A DNA stretch of 64,000 nt. Origin: Cyclobacteriaceae bacterium (GTDB lineage: Bacteria > Bacteroidota > Bacteroidia > Cytophagales > Cyclobacteriaceae). Under the pieces are notes generated by a model. The model saw nothing but the letters and a program-made list of their open reading frames with translations, was not told the DNA's origin and did no database searches. Of this stretch, positions 35,012 to 43,927 are shown one piece after another. The position numbers were made by a program, and so were the translations under genes. The DNA is taken from assembly GCA_026129485.1 (NCBI GenBank), contig JAHCHY010000015.1:1-64000 (forward strand). Reading direction: 5' to 3'. The first letter of the stretch is position 1, and each line of letters starts with the position of its first letter.

Positions 35012-35965
35012 TTACAAAATAGCCAACCCTATCATGATGACATTTAAGATAGCGTAGACCCAAAGCACAATCCTGGCCCCTTTCCTGTTGACGCGCGTAG
35101 CAGCTTCTTTTTCACCATTATCGTAATACTGCAGCGCTATGGCTGAAACTACCAGTGTGCCGAATATTCCTAAGAAGGTTAAGGTATGCAAAGTATCAAC
35201 CAGTGTAAACGCAGAGGTTTCGGGCAGAATAGAATCGATAATATATTTATTACCCACAGTGGCAAACACGCCACCCACCGGTAAGCCAAAGCGGGGCTCC
35301 AATTCCTGTATCTGGATGGTGAAGCTGATAATGGAGATCAGGAAGGCGATGTACATGCCGATGAAGATTTTCAGGAACAAGCCCCACGCGTTGCGTTCAA
35401 TATCCAGCTCGATCAGGAAAGCAGAAAAGTTTTGCAGGCTTCTTTCCGGTTTCGGATCGCCAAAGCCGGTTTCATAATCGTTTACGATAGTGGATACTTT
35501 GAAGCTCGTAATGTCCCATCCGTCCAGCGCATCGGCTTTATCGTATGTGCTGCCTCTTATATCGGGCTTAAACACCAAGCTGTTATTATCAAACAAAGTG
35601 TTTTCAATCTGGACTTTCAGGTGCTGCTTATCGAACGGAAAATCGGCCACCTGCCAGCTTTCTTTCATGGTGGTTTTCATTTTCATAATGGCCCATGCCT
35701 TGTTGTCGATGCTATCTACAATAATTTCGGGAGGGTCTATCGACTTGGCATTGGGTATGTCTAACTGGGTTGAGAAATCGAAGTTAGGGTTATCATACAG
35801 GAACCACAGCCAAAAGCGCATGGTATATTCCTTATCGCGAAAATTAATATCGTGTACGCTGATTACATACGCGCCAACTTTAACCGTATCGGGCTGGGCT
35901 TGTGCCTTTGTAAGTGAAAATAAACTCACCAAAAGAAGCATGATGAGCGAAGGATAGATCTTCAT
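35012..35965 (-). CDS. Pentameric ligand-gated ion channel homologue
   Basis: The 317-residue protein has a signal peptide (LLLVSLFSLTKAQAQ), an extracellular beta-sandwich domain (about 25-190) with the family motif FPFDKQHL (109-116), and four transmembrane helices (about 196-216, 226-247, 255-278, 297-317). The segment YIIDSILPETSAFTLVDTLHTLTF resembles the M2-M3 region of GLIC/ELIC, where LP marks the loop. The Cys-loop cysteines are absent, as in prokaryotic members. It would form a channel opened by an unknown ligand. It is monocistronic. Confidence 0.85.
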   Translation of the reverse strand: MKIYPSLIMLLLVSLFSLTKAQAQPDTVKVGAYVISVHDINFRDKEYTMRFWLWFLYDNPNFDFSTQLDIPNAKSIDPPEIIVDSIDNKAWAIMKMKTTMKESWQVADFPFDKQHLKVQIENTLFDNNSLVFKPDIRGSTYDKADALDGWDITSFKVSTIVNDYETGFGDPKPERSLQNFSAFLIELDIERNAWGLFLKIFIGMYIAFLISIISFTIQIQELEPRFGLPVGGVFATVGNKYIIDSILPETSAFTLVDTLHTLTFLGIFGTLVVSAIALQYYDNGEKEAATRVNRKGARIVLWVYAILNVIMIGLAIL

Positions 35966-36040
35966 TGGATTGGAATAGATAAACGAAATTTAATGAAAAA
36001 TCTGAACTTCAAATATCTTACTTGGATGCGGTTTTAAATA

Positions 36041-36071
36041 GACAAAGCACCATTGCCAATGGTGCTTTGTC
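36041..36071 (-). terminator. Perfect palindrome after the S9 peptidase gene
   Basis: Two 15-base arms (GACAAAGCACCATTG and its complement) are separated by a single base. It lies 35 bases after the peptidase stop on the minus strand, with a weak T-rich tail, so a terminator is likely. It precedes the channel gene. Confidence 0.7.
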
Positions 36072-36106
36072 TACTGCATATTGTAAAGTAACTCCCTATT
36101 CTCAAA

Positions 36107-38533
36107 TCAATACTTCATGTTCACCTTGGTATCCTTCGGCTTTTCCTTCGGATTCTTTACATACGTTTCCAGCCAGCTATCCATCTCCCATAAAGTGTGC
36201 AGGATACTTTCCTTGGCAGCATAACCATGACTTTCGTAGGGCAGCACTACATAACGGGCTGTACCGCCATGTCCTTTAATGGCATTGTAAAAACGTTCGG
36301 TCTGGATCGGGAATGTGCCCGAGTTGTTATCGGCCTCACCATGGATAAACAGAATCGGTTCTTTCAGCTTATCGGCATACGAAAAGGGCGACATCTGGTA
36401 ATACACTTCGGGCGCCTGCCAGTAGGTTCGCTCTTCCGCCTGGAAGCCGAATGGTGTAAGCGTGCGGTTGTACGCGCCACTGCGGGCAATGCCTGCTTTA
36501 AAAATATCAGAGTGCGCCAAAAGATTGGCTGTCATGAACGCCCCGTACGAGTGGCCGCCTACACCTACACGGTTCGGATCAAGCACACCTAATGAAGCTC
36601 CGTAATCTACCACAGCTTTTGCGCTGGCAACTAATTGCTGAATGTAAGTATCGTTGGGTTCGGCATCGCCTTCACCAACAATGGGCATGGATGCATTGTC
36701 AAACACGGCATAGCCGCGCATTACCCAATATATGGGGCCGCCCCAGCTTAAGCGCGTAAAAGTATAAGGCGAACCTTTTACCTGCCCTGCCGCATCGGCC
36801 GATTTGAACTCGCGCGGATAAGCCCATACAAATCCCGGCAACGGACCATCTTCTTTTTTATACCCCGGAGGCAAATACAAATCAGCAGTAAGCTCCACAC
36901 CATCGGCACGTTTATATTTCAATACCTGCTTCTTTACATCTTTAAGCTGCGGATAAGGATGCGGAAATGAAGTAACGGGACTTAGTTTAGCTGAGCCAAT
37001 AGTGCGCGTGTAATAGTTCGGATTTTCGTTGTTCGATTCGCGCGAGGTAACAAAGGTACCTTTCTTCGCATCCAGGAAAGTGATGAAAGTTTCATAATAA
37101 GGTGCGGCACATTGCCACTGGCGGGTTTTCTTTAGCGTGTTAAGATCGAGCTTGTCCAGAAAGGGTAAATCACCGGCAGGGGAGGAGCCTGCCCCGCTTA
37201 GATAAACGGTATTGTTATTAATGAGCATTACATTACGACCGAATGCATTTGGTGCTGTGATCACATTGCCCGGATCGTTGTAAGCATCTTCGTAGTTGCG
37301 ATCGAATACGGTTTTCTTTGCCCCGGTTGTTGGATTTACCTGGTACACGCGCTCTTTCCTGTCGCTTACCCAGCGTTCATAAACCCACGCTACGTTATCA
37401 TTGCCCCATGCAATGCGCGAATGGCGTAACGGCAGGCTGATCAGTTCTTTCGCGCTTCCGCTGAAAGGATAATCCCACGTAAATACCTTATCGCGGATGT
37501 CCGCTTTTGCTTTCGGGTCGCCACCATCCTGTGCGTGCACCCATACCAATGTGGCGGGTTTATCGGCACGCCAGTTGTGTGAGCGTGGTTCGCGTTGTGT
37601 GGCGCTAAACCCGGTTGGGATATAATCCAGCAATGGAATTTTTGTAATCTCTTTTACCAGCTTTCCATTCAGATCAATTACACTAACTGTTGTTGGAAAT
37701 AACCGGGCAGGCACTAAATAGGAGTAGGGCCGTTGAATAATTTCGGAAAGGATCAGCTTTCCATCGGGCGAGGGATTAAAATCCGCATGAATGGATTTGG
37801 TACTAAGTGTCTTTTCGGTACCGTTAATATTTTTCAGGATCAGATCTGATTGCGCATAGTAATCAAACGCAGCTTCATCGTGTGGATTCTTTAACATATC
37901 CTGGTAGGTGCGTGAAGGCGCTTTCTTGCCGAGATTCTCCTCTACAATAGGCCCTGCCGGTACTCTTGATTTTTCCGAAAGCGGTTTCAGGTTTTCGGGC
38001 ACGGCTGCAAACAGGATTTGTTGCGAATCGGAAATCCACGTGTAACCTCCCATTACATTGTTGATTTTGCGCTCGGTTAGCCTGGACGCGGTAAGCGTAG
38101 CTACATCAACCAGCCAGAGCTCAATTTTATCCGGGTTGTTTTGAAGAAAAGCGATCTTCCTGCTATCGGGTGAAAATGAAATGCTGCTTGCCAAAAGCGA
38201 ATTGGGAAGATTTTTGATTTCCAGCTCCTCATTATCGCTCAGGCGCTTTAGCTTAAGCCCGATGGTATAGTTGCTGCGGCTGGGGCCGAAGTTCTGCGGA
38301 TTAATACGTAACCCGCCAATGCGCAATTCGGGTCGCGATAGCTGCTCGATGGTAGGATAATCGGATCGATCCAACAGCAACATCCATTGCTTGTCTGGCG
38401 AGAATGAAACAAAAGGTGTTAGCGGTGCTTCCAGCAGCTTGGCAATTTCTTCGGGTGGCCGTTGGTAACCTTGGTTTTCTTGTGCAAATGCACAGTACGT
38501 GGTTAAAACCAGTAGATAGAGTATTTTTTTCAT
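36107..38533 (-). CDS. S9 family serine peptidase (prolyl oligopeptidase type)
   Basis: The 808-residue protein starts at MKKILYLLVLTTYCAFAQ, and a 75-base longer frame is rejected because it lacks a signal peptide at the terminus. A beta-propeller-like N-terminal half (repeats such as PFVSFSPDKQWMLL and SISFSPDSRKIAFL) is followed by an alpha/beta hydrolase domain with Ser in GGHSYGAF, Asp in FIHGEADNNSG and His in ESHGY. It is an exported aminopeptidase or dipeptidyl/glutamyl-type peptidase that acts on peptides. Exact specificity is unknown. Confidence 0.93.
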   Translation of the reverse strand: MKKILYLLVLTTYCAFAQENQGYQRPPEEIAKLLEAPLTPFVSFSPDKQWMLLLDRSDYPTIEQLSRPELRIGGLRINPQNFGPSRSNYTIGLKLKRLSDNEELEIKNLPNSLLASSISFSPDSRKIAFLQNNPDKIELWLVDVATLTASRLTERKINNVMGGYTWISDSQQILFAAVPENLKPLSEKSRVPAGPIVEENLGKKAPSRTYQDMLKNPHDEAAFDYYAQSDLILKNINGTEKTLSTKSIHADFNPSPDGKLILSEIIQRPYSYLVPARLFPTTVSVIDLNGKLVKEITKIPLLDYIPTGFSATQREPRSHNWRADKPATLVWVHAQDGGDPKAKADIRDKVFTWDYPFSGSAKELISLPLRHSRIAWGNDNVAWVYERWVSDRKERVYQVNPTTGAKKTVFDRNYEDAYNDPGNVITAPNAFGRNVMLINNNTVYLSGAGSSPAGDLPFLDKLDLNTLKKTRQWQCAAPYYETFITFLDAKKGTFVTSRESNNENPNYYTRTIGSAKLSPVTSFPHPYPQLKDVKKQVLKYKRADGVELTADLYLPPGYKKEDGPLPGFVWAYPREFKSADAAGQVKGSPYTFTRLSWGGPIYWVMRGYAVFDNASMPIVGEGDAEPNDTYIQQLVASAKAVVDYGASLGVLDPNRVGVGGHSYGAFMTANLLAHSDIFKAGIARSGAYNRTLTPFGFQAEERTYWQAPEVYYQMSPFSYADKLKEPILFIHGEADNNSGTFPIQTERFYNAIKGHGGTARYVVLPYESHGYAAKESILHTLWEMDSWLETYVKNPKEKPKDTKVNMKY

Positions 38534-38613
38534 AATTGGAATGATTACTAATATGTAAGGGACGAAGATACCCCGGGTTTTAATCCGGCAACTTATATTT
38601 TCCGCCAAGGTGC

Positions 38614-38621
38614 TAATTTTG
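38614..38621 (+). promoter_or_regulatory. Candidate -7 box for the small membrane protein
   Basis: TAATTTTG matches TAnnTTTG, 65 bases before the next + strand start. No -33 box was found. The divergent peptidase gene starts 80 bases to the left. Confidence 0.4.
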
Positions 38622-38686
38622 GATTTAACTGGCCAGATAAGCGGAAAACTTGGTAATTTTCGGAACTAAACACATTCGTTGTTAAT

Positions 38687-39142
38687 ATGACTGATCTACT
38701 TGTACTCACCCACTCCACTTTAAGGTATTTTATCATCGTGTTTTTGCTTATCCTGTTGTACCGGTCATTCCAGGGTTGGCAGAAGAAAAACACCTTTACC
38801 GCTACAGATGATAAAGTGAGCCTGTGGTTATTTATTCTCACGCATTCGCAATTGCTGCTGGGCCTTATTCTTTATTTCGTTAGCCCGCTTGTAATATTTG
38901 ATGGAGCTTCCATGAAAAACGCTGTGGCACGCTATTGGCTGGTGGAGCACATCGGCATGATGCTGATTGCGGTGGTGTTGATTACCATGGCCCGTGTTAC
39001 CGCTAAGAAAATGACCGATGCCGTGGCTAAACACAAGCGGCTCTTCATTTTTAATTTGATAGCATTGGTTATTATCCTGGCAGCTATTGCACAAAGCGGC
39101 CGGGGCTTTTTCAGTTTTCCTGAGATATATCAGGCGCTTTAA
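38687..39142 (+). CDS. Four-helix membrane protein, cytochrome b561-like
   Basis: The 151-residue protein has four hydrophobic helices (about 12-24, 46-66, 86-104, 122-137) and histidines H9, H53 and H88 near helix ends (LVLTHSTLR, FILTHSQLLL, LVEHIGMM). This layout recalls small b-type cytochromes of Bacteroidota, where His pairs bind haem, but haem binding is inferred. It could also be a membrane protein with an unrelated role. It is probably independent of the OmpA-like gene 25 bases downstream, though an operon is possible. Confidence 0.65.
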   Translation: MTDLLVLTHSTLRYFIIVFLLILLYRSFQGWQKKNTFTATDDKVSLWLFILTHSQLLLGLILYFVSPLVIFDGASMKNAVARYWLVEHIGMMLIAVVLITMARVTAKKMTDAVAKHKRLFIFNLIALVIILAAIAQSGRGFFSFPEIYQAL

Positions 39143-39167
39143 AATAAATGACCTGGAATAGAAAATT

Positions 39168-40925
39168 ATGAAATACACATTTACCCTGGCTGTCTGGTTG
39201 TCTGGCTTTTCATTACTGGCGCAGGAGATAAGTCCGCGCTACGAGCTGGTAAAGATGAACGATAAGATCAACACACTTTACCACCAGGTTTCGCCTGTAA
39301 TTTCGATTGATGGAACCAAGCTGTATTATTTTGTGAGTAACCATCCGCAAAATACGTATGGCAAGGAAAACAGCCAGGACATCTGGGTTTCTGCGCTGGA
39401 CGATAAAGGGGAGTGGTCGGAAGGAAAGCGTGCAGGTGCACCGCTCAATCAAAACCGCTACAACCAGGTGTTTAATGTATTGCAGGATGGCTCGTTGCTG
39501 GTGCGCGGTGGTCGCGCCAAAAACGCGAAAGGATTTTCGATTGTAACTGCCGGGGGCGGTTGGACGGAGCTGAACATTCCGGGCTTTGCTGCAATGGACA
39601 AAGGTATTTTTAACGGAGGCACCATCTCGGCCGATGGCCAGCACTTAGTTATTTACATGAGCGAAAAGCAAGGCGATAAATTCAGTGATTTATACATATC
39701 GAATCAGGCCAACGGGCAATGGAGCAAGCCGGTAAAATTAAAAATCAGCTCACCGGCTGATGAGTTCAGCCCGTTCCTGGCGCCCGATCAGAAGACCTTG
39801 TATTTCTCCAGCGACCGGTATCACAAAGACAAAGTAGGCGGTACGGATATTTACAAGGCAACCCGGCTTGACGATACGTGGCAAAACTGGAGCGAACCGG
39901 TTAACCTCGGTAAGCAGGTGAACACACCGGTAGCCGATGCATACTTTTCAATTGATACGCACGGAAATATTTTTACCGCCCGTGCAGGAGCGCGCATTGA
40001 TGGAGGAAATTATGATTTGTTTGTTCTGAAACCCCGTAACTTCAGAATAGTGCTAACCGGTACAACCTACAACCAGAAAACCAATCTTACCGTGCAATCG
40101 CTGGTGGATATTAAAATGAAAGATCAGCAGCCTGTGCATTTGCGTACCACCCCGAACGGAGTTTTTGAAACGCGCGTGCCTGAAATTGATACCTATACAT
40201 TAGATGTGTCCGCAACGGGATTTATGCCGTTTACACAAGCGTATAAAGTGCCGCGCATCAACAGCGACACGACTATCCACGTAGATGTGTACCTCACACC
40301 GCTTACCAAGCAATTAGTGCTGGCTGGCGACCTGATCGATAAAAAGACCGATCAGAAAATCAATGTGGGCAAGGTTGACATTACCTATAAACCGGATCGC
40401 AGTATAAAATATAACCTGCCTGTAACTACCGGAAAATATCAGCAGAACATTGCTGGTTTGGGCTGGTACTTATTTACCGCTTCCGCAGAAGGTTACCTGA
40501 ACACAACCGACAGCGTGCAGGTGGAGAGCGAAGAGATTACACCGGTTATTAAAAATCTTTTCCTGGCGCCCATTGAGGTGGGATTAACCGTGCGTTTGAA
40601 AAATATCTATTTCGATTATGACAAAACCACGCTCAAGTCAGAGTCTTATGTGGAGTTGAACAAGGTGGTTGATTTTCTGAAGCAGAACCCGTCCGTATCT
40701 ATCGAAATAGCAGGCCATACCGATAGCCGGGGATCGGATTCCTATAACGAAAATCTCTCGCAGGGTCGTTCACAGGCTGTGGTCGATTACTTAGTTAGCC
40801 AGGGAATAGATTCGTCAAGACTGGAAGCACATGGCTATGGCGAATCCCGGCCGATTGATACCAACGATACCGAAGCGGGTATGGCTAATAACCGGAGAGT
40901 AGAGTTTACGGTGTTGAAGATTTAG
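39168..40925 (+). CDS. OmpA-family protein with WD40/PD40-like repeats
   Basis: The 585-residue protein has a signal peptide (LAVWLSGFSLLAQ), a beta-propeller of PD40 type (SPVISIDGTKLYYFVSN, GTISADGQHLVIYMSEKQGDKFSDLYI, SPFLAPDQKTLYFSSDRY; about 40-280), two carboxypeptidase-regulatory-like segments (about 285-460) and a C-terminal OmpA domain that binds peptidoglycan (IYFDYDKTTLKSESYVEL, GHTDSRGSDSYNENLS, NNRRVEF). It anchors the outer membrane to the cell wall. The same architecture occurs in type IX secretion-linked lipoproteins, but no lipobox is present here. Confidence 0.93.
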   Translation: MKYTFTLAVWLSGFSLLAQEISPRYELVKMNDKINTLYHQVSPVISIDGTKLYYFVSNHPQNTYGKENSQDIWVSALDDKGEWSEGKRAGAPLNQNRYNQVFNVLQDGSLLVRGGRAKNAKGFSIVTAGGGWTELNIPGFAAMDKGIFNGGTISADGQHLVIYMSEKQGDKFSDLYISNQANGQWSKPVKLKISSPADEFSPFLAPDQKTLYFSSDRYHKDKVGGTDIYKATRLDDTWQNWSEPVNLGKQVNTPVADAYFSIDTHGNIFTARAGARIDGGNYDLFVLKPRNFRIVLTGTTYNQKTNLTVQSLVDIKMKDQQPVHLRTTPNGVFETRVPEIDTYTLDVSATGFMPFTQAYKVPRINSDTTIHVDVYLTPLTKQLVLAGDLIDKKTDQKINVGKVDITYKPDRSIKYNLPVTTGKYQQNIAGLGWYLFTASAEGYLNTTDSVQVESEEITPVIKNLFLAPIEVGLTVRLKNIYFDYDKTTLKSESYVELNKVVDFLKQNPSVSIEIAGHTDSRGSDSYNENLSQGRSQAVVDYLVSQGIDSSRLEAHGYGESRPIDTNDTEAGMANNRRVEFTVLKI

Positions 40926-40945
40926 TAATTCAAAATTTAAGATTT

Positions 40946-41043
40946 AACGGTTCGGAGCTTGGCGTTCGGGCGGGAAATCTCCGCAGGAATTTCATGTGAA
41001 CGTCAGCCCACCTGACGCCAAACCCTTGTTAGTGGCAAGTGGC
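40946..41043 (-). repeat. attC-like hairpin site S3 after the AraC gene
   Basis: On the plus strand the site runs from AACGGTTCGGAG (40946) to GTTAGTGGCAAGTGGC (41028-41043). It contains a perfect hairpin CGTCAG-CCCAC-CTGACG (41001-41017), and TTGGCGT near 40959 is the inverse of ACGCCAA near 41016. The 20-mer CTGACGCCAAACCCTTGTTA (41012-41031) matches site S2 in 18 positions. It lies 14 bases after the AraC stop and marks one edge of the AT-rich insert. Confidence 0.6.
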
Positions 41044-41057
41044 TTTTTGTCGTCTTT

Positions 41058-41963
41058 TTAGTTAAATGACTGTCTAAACTCCAAAGGCGAAAGTTTTGTC
41101 TTTGTCTTGAAAAGTTTGCTGAATGATTGTGAATGTTCAAAGCCAAGTTCGTAAGCAATTTCGCTTACTGAAAGATTTGTCGTAGATAGTTTTTCTTTGG
41201 CTTTGTCAATAAGTTTGTCGTGAATATGTTGCTGTGTGCTTTGTCCTGTCAGCACTTTGAGTAGGCTACTTAAATATTTTGGCGATGCGTTTAGGTTGTC
41301 TGCGATGTGTTGAACTGTCGGCAAACCTTTGGTTACTAAATCTTCTTTGTCGAAATAGTTTGTAAGTAAATTTTCTAATCGGTCAAGGATTTGATGATTT
41401 GATTTTTGTCTTGTAAGAAACTGACGATTGTAAAAACGTTCGGAATAATTGAGCAATGTTTCAATATGCGAAATGATAATGTTTTGGCTAAACTTATCAA
41501 TATTGCTGTGGTATTCTTGCCGAATGTTTTGAATGATGTTATTGAGTGTTGCTTCTTCTTTATCGGAAAGCCATAATGCTTCATTTACCGAATAATCAAA
41601 AAATTCATATTGTTTGATTGTTTTCGTCAATGAAGTATTCCAAAGAAAGTCAGGGTGGATTAGGAAAATCCACCCCGAACGTTCTTGATTTATTGTGTCA
41701 TTTGGATTCTGTTCAAGTCTTAAAACCTGATTAGGTGACATAAAGTACATTACGCCCTCGTCAAAGTCGTATTGCTGTTGCCCGTAAAACATTTTTCCTA
41801 CACCTCTTTTCATTGAAATCGTGTAGAAATCGAATATCATACTTACTGAATTGCCACTTGTGAACTGTTTGAGTTTCGCATAGTCCACAATGCTAATTAG
41901 TGGATGTTCGGGCTGTGGCAAATCATTAAACCGATGATAGTCGGTAATAGTTTTAAATCTCAT
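41058..41963 (-). CDS. AraC-family transcriptional regulator
   Basis: The 301-residue protein has a cupin-like N-terminal ligand domain (about 20-150) and a C-terminal double helix-turn-helix (about 200-300, with YLSSLLKVLTGQSTQQHIHDKLIDKAKEKL and ISEIAYELGFEHSQSFSKLFKTKT-like text near the end). It is AT-rich (19 G or C in 41461-41520), unlike the OmpA gene. The SDR gene lies 33 bases upstream on the same strand, so AraC likely regulates or is co-transcribed with it. Both are framed by inverted repeats at 41028 and 42932. Confidence 0.92.
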   Translation of the reverse strand: MRFKTITDYHRFNDLPQPEHPLISIVDYAKLKQFTSGNSVSMIFDFYTISMKRGVGKMFYGQQQYDFDEGVMYFMSPNQVLRLEQNPNDTINQERSGWIFLIHPDFLWNTSLTKTIKQYEFFDYSVNEALWLSDKEEATLNNIIQNIRQEYHSNIDKFSQNIIISHIETLLNYSERFYNRQFLTRQKSNHQILDRLENLLTNYFDKEDLVTKGLPTVQHIADNLNASPKYLSSLLKVLTGQSTQQHIHDKLIDKAKEKLSTTNLSVSEIAYELGFEHSQSFSKLFKTKTKLSPLEFRQSFN

Positions 41964-41996
41964 TGGCTAATTGTCCATAAGGCACAAGTTTAATCA

Positions 41997-42761
41997 TTAA
42001 ATTGCTTGTCCGCCCGAAACTTCAATGCGTTGTGCGTTTATCCAACGTGCATCATCGGCACATAAAAACGCCACTACACCGCCAATATCGTCAGGTAAAC
42101 CAACACGACCAAGAGCCGTGATACCTGCAATGTAATCGTTCAGGTCTTTTGTATCACGAACTACACCACCGCCAAAATCGGTTTCGATTGCTCCCGGTGC
42201 AACAGAATTTGCACGGATTTTTCTTGCTCCAAGTTCTTTTGCAAGATAAAGTGTAAACACTTCGATTGCTCCTTTCATTGAAGCATAAACCGAATAATTT
42301 GGTAATGCGAAACGCACAAGTCCTGTTGAAACATTTATAATTCCGCCACCGTCATTAAGAAATGGTAATGACTTTTGTGTCAAGAAAACCACACCTTTGT
42401 AATGAATGTTTACGGTGTCGTCTAATTGTGCTTCGGTAACTTCTTGTATTGGTGCATACAGCGATGTTCCTGCGTTGTTAATCAAGAAATCAAAGTTCGG
42501 ACTTCCTGTTTTTGTCTGTAAATGCTCGGTTACTTGTTTGATGAAATTGTCAAACGAACTTACATTTCTTGTGTCTAACTGAAAAGCAACGGCTTTTCGC
42601 CCAAGCGACTGAATTTCCGAAACAACTTTTTCTGCTTCGTCTTTGCTTGAATTGTAGGTAAGAACTACGTCAATACCTCTTTTGGCAATGGCTAACGCCA
42701 TATTTTTACCAAGTCCACGGCTACCACCTGTAACCAATGCGATTTTTGCTTTTGTGCTCAT
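41997..42761 (-). CDS. SDR-family oxidoreductase
   Basis: The 254-residue protein starts at MSTKAKIALVTGGSRGLGKN. A start 36 bases upstream is rejected. Classical short-chain dehydrogenase features are present: TGGSRGLG for NAD(P), LINNAGTS, the catalytic Tyr/Lys in YSVYASMKGA, and the C-terminal IEVSGGQAI. It probably reduces or oxidises a small alcohol or ketone. With the downstream AraC gene it makes a regulator/enzyme cassette with a base composition different from its surroundings. Confidence 0.92.
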   Translation of the reverse strand: MSTKAKIALVTGGSRGLGKNMALAIAKRGIDVVLTYNSSKDEAEKVVSEIQSLGRKAVAFQLDTRNVSSFDNFIKQVTEHLQTKTGSPNFDFLINNAGTSLYAPIQEVTEAQLDDTVNIHYKGVVFLTQKSLPFLNDGGGIINVSTGLVRFALPNYSVYASMKGAIEVFTLYLAKELGARKIRANSVAPGAIETDFGGGVVRDTKDLNDYIAGITALGRVGLPDDIGGVVAFLCADDARWINAQRIEVSGGQAI

Positions 42762-42931
42762 TTTATTATACTTTTTTGTTGATACAAAGGTCAGCACAAT
42801 TCAAAAAACAGATGTAGCCAAAAGTCAGGTTGTTGTAGCCAAAAAGGAAAATGTCAAAATAATTTTGGGTGGGCTTTGGTCTTTTTTTCGTGTTGTTGTC
42901 TGGTGTTTGTCTGTCGGTTGAGTGTCGCCCT

Positions 42932-42946
42932 GCCATTGCCACTAAC
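42932..42946. repeat. Right inverted copy framing the AraC/SDR insert
   Basis: GCCATTGCCACTAAC is the inverse of GTTAGTGGCAATGGC and matches GTTAGTGGCAAGTGGC at 41028-41043 with one missing base and one mismatch. Directly beyond lies CTTGTT/AACAAG (42945-42967), a further small hairpin. The 311-base gap 42762-43072 holds this edge and T-rich sequence, and no other gene is visible. Confidence 0.55.
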
Positions 42947-43072
42947 TTGTTTATAGATGTAACAAGATTACACAAATATCTCAACGGTCTGTTGTATGGG
43001 TATGAGTTTGCCATTTACTATTTAAGTCTAATCAGCCGATGGGCAAGCCGGGCAGGAGTGAATACCGGGCGC

Positions 43073-43294
43073 TTAGTCTTTCAGAATTTCCTTAACCCGT
43101 AACAGGTCCTGTTCAAAAATGTGTAAACGAACACCGGGAAATATATCGTTACGGATAGGATAGAGAGATGTAATGTGCTCGTCCGTAAGAAAACATGGAA
43201 TACCGTAAGCATCTAATTTGGTCTTTGCCAGGTTAGCCGCCACCACGGTATCGTATGCATCAAATACAATTATTTTGTCTTCAACTTCTTCCAT
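43073..43294 (-). CDS. DUF2007 protein
   Basis: The 73-residue protein starts at the ATG of MEEVEDKIIVFDAYDTVVAANLAKTKLDAYGIPCFLTDEH. A TTG 18 bases upstream is less likely. It matches DUF2007, a small alpha/beta domain of unknown function, found in Bacteroidota as a single-domain protein. A putative signalling role has been suggested for the family but is not demonstrated. It is monocistronic between the AraC/SDR insert and the sigma factor. Confidence 0.8.
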   Translation of the reverse strand: MEEVEDKIIVFDAYDTVVAANLAKTKLDAYGIPCFLTDEHITSLYPIRNDIFPGVRLHIFEQDLLRVKEILKD

Positions 43295-43414
43295 ACCATC
43301 CAATTTAACCAATTCCCAATTCTAATCCCTAATGCCCAATACATACCTAATTCCCCAAAATTTTTTACCTACCTTGTAACATCCAGCTAACCTCCCCGTC
43401 TTGCCCCTGAAACG

Positions 43415-43927
43415 ATGATGCTCGAAGACTTTGAAAACCGGGTGCTGCCAACCAAAAACAAGCTTTTTCGCTTTGCGTTCAGGCTTTTGGGCAGCAGCGA
43501 AGAAGCCAAAGATGTAGTGCAGGAAGTGCTGATCAAGGTGTGGAATGGCCGCGAAAATCTTACCGCCATTCAGAACATAGAGGCGTGGTGTATGCGCATC
43601 ACCAAAAACCTCGCGCTGGATCGCCTTCGTTCACGGCAACGCAGGGCCACCAACCCGATAGAAGAAGGAGCGGAGATCAGGAACGAAACATTAACGCCTC
43701 ATGAGCGGGCAGAAATTCATGAGCACATGCAACGAATAACTGAAATGATAGCCGCGCTGCCGGAAAAGCAGCGCCAGGTGATACACCTCCGCGATGTGGA
43801 GGGGTATAGCTACAACGAAATTTGTGAGATCCTGGAGCTGGACATGAACCAGGTAAAAGTGAATTTGTTTCGGGCACGCAATGCCGTGCGCGAGAAGTTT
43901 GTAAAAATTAATGCGTATGGACTCTAA
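43415..43927 (+). CDS. ECF-type RNA polymerase sigma factor
   Basis: The 170-residue protein has sigma region 2 (FRFAFRLLGSSEEAKDVVQEVLIKVWNGRENL) and region 4 (IAALPEKQRQVIHLRDVEGYSYNEICEILELDMNQVKVNLFRARNAVREKF), the ECF sigma layout without region 3. It directs RNA polymerase to a regulon set by the paired anti-sigma-like gene. ATG codons at 43415 and 43418 are both possible. It overlaps the next gene by 11 bases, so the two are translationally coupled. Confidence 0.95.
   Translation: MMLEDFENRVLPTKNKLFRFAFRLLGSSEEAKDVVQEVLIKVWNGRENLTAIQNIEAWCMRITKNLALDRLRSRQRRATNPIEEGAEIRNETLTPHERAEIHEHMQRITEMIAALPEKQRQVIHLRDVEGYSYNEICEILELDMNQVKVNLFRARNAVREKFVKINAYGL

Noticed and set aside
42682-43102. 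Plus-strand frames (79 and 77 residues) across the SDR start and insert edge
   Set aside because: They overlap the SDR start region and the repeat, and resemble no protein.
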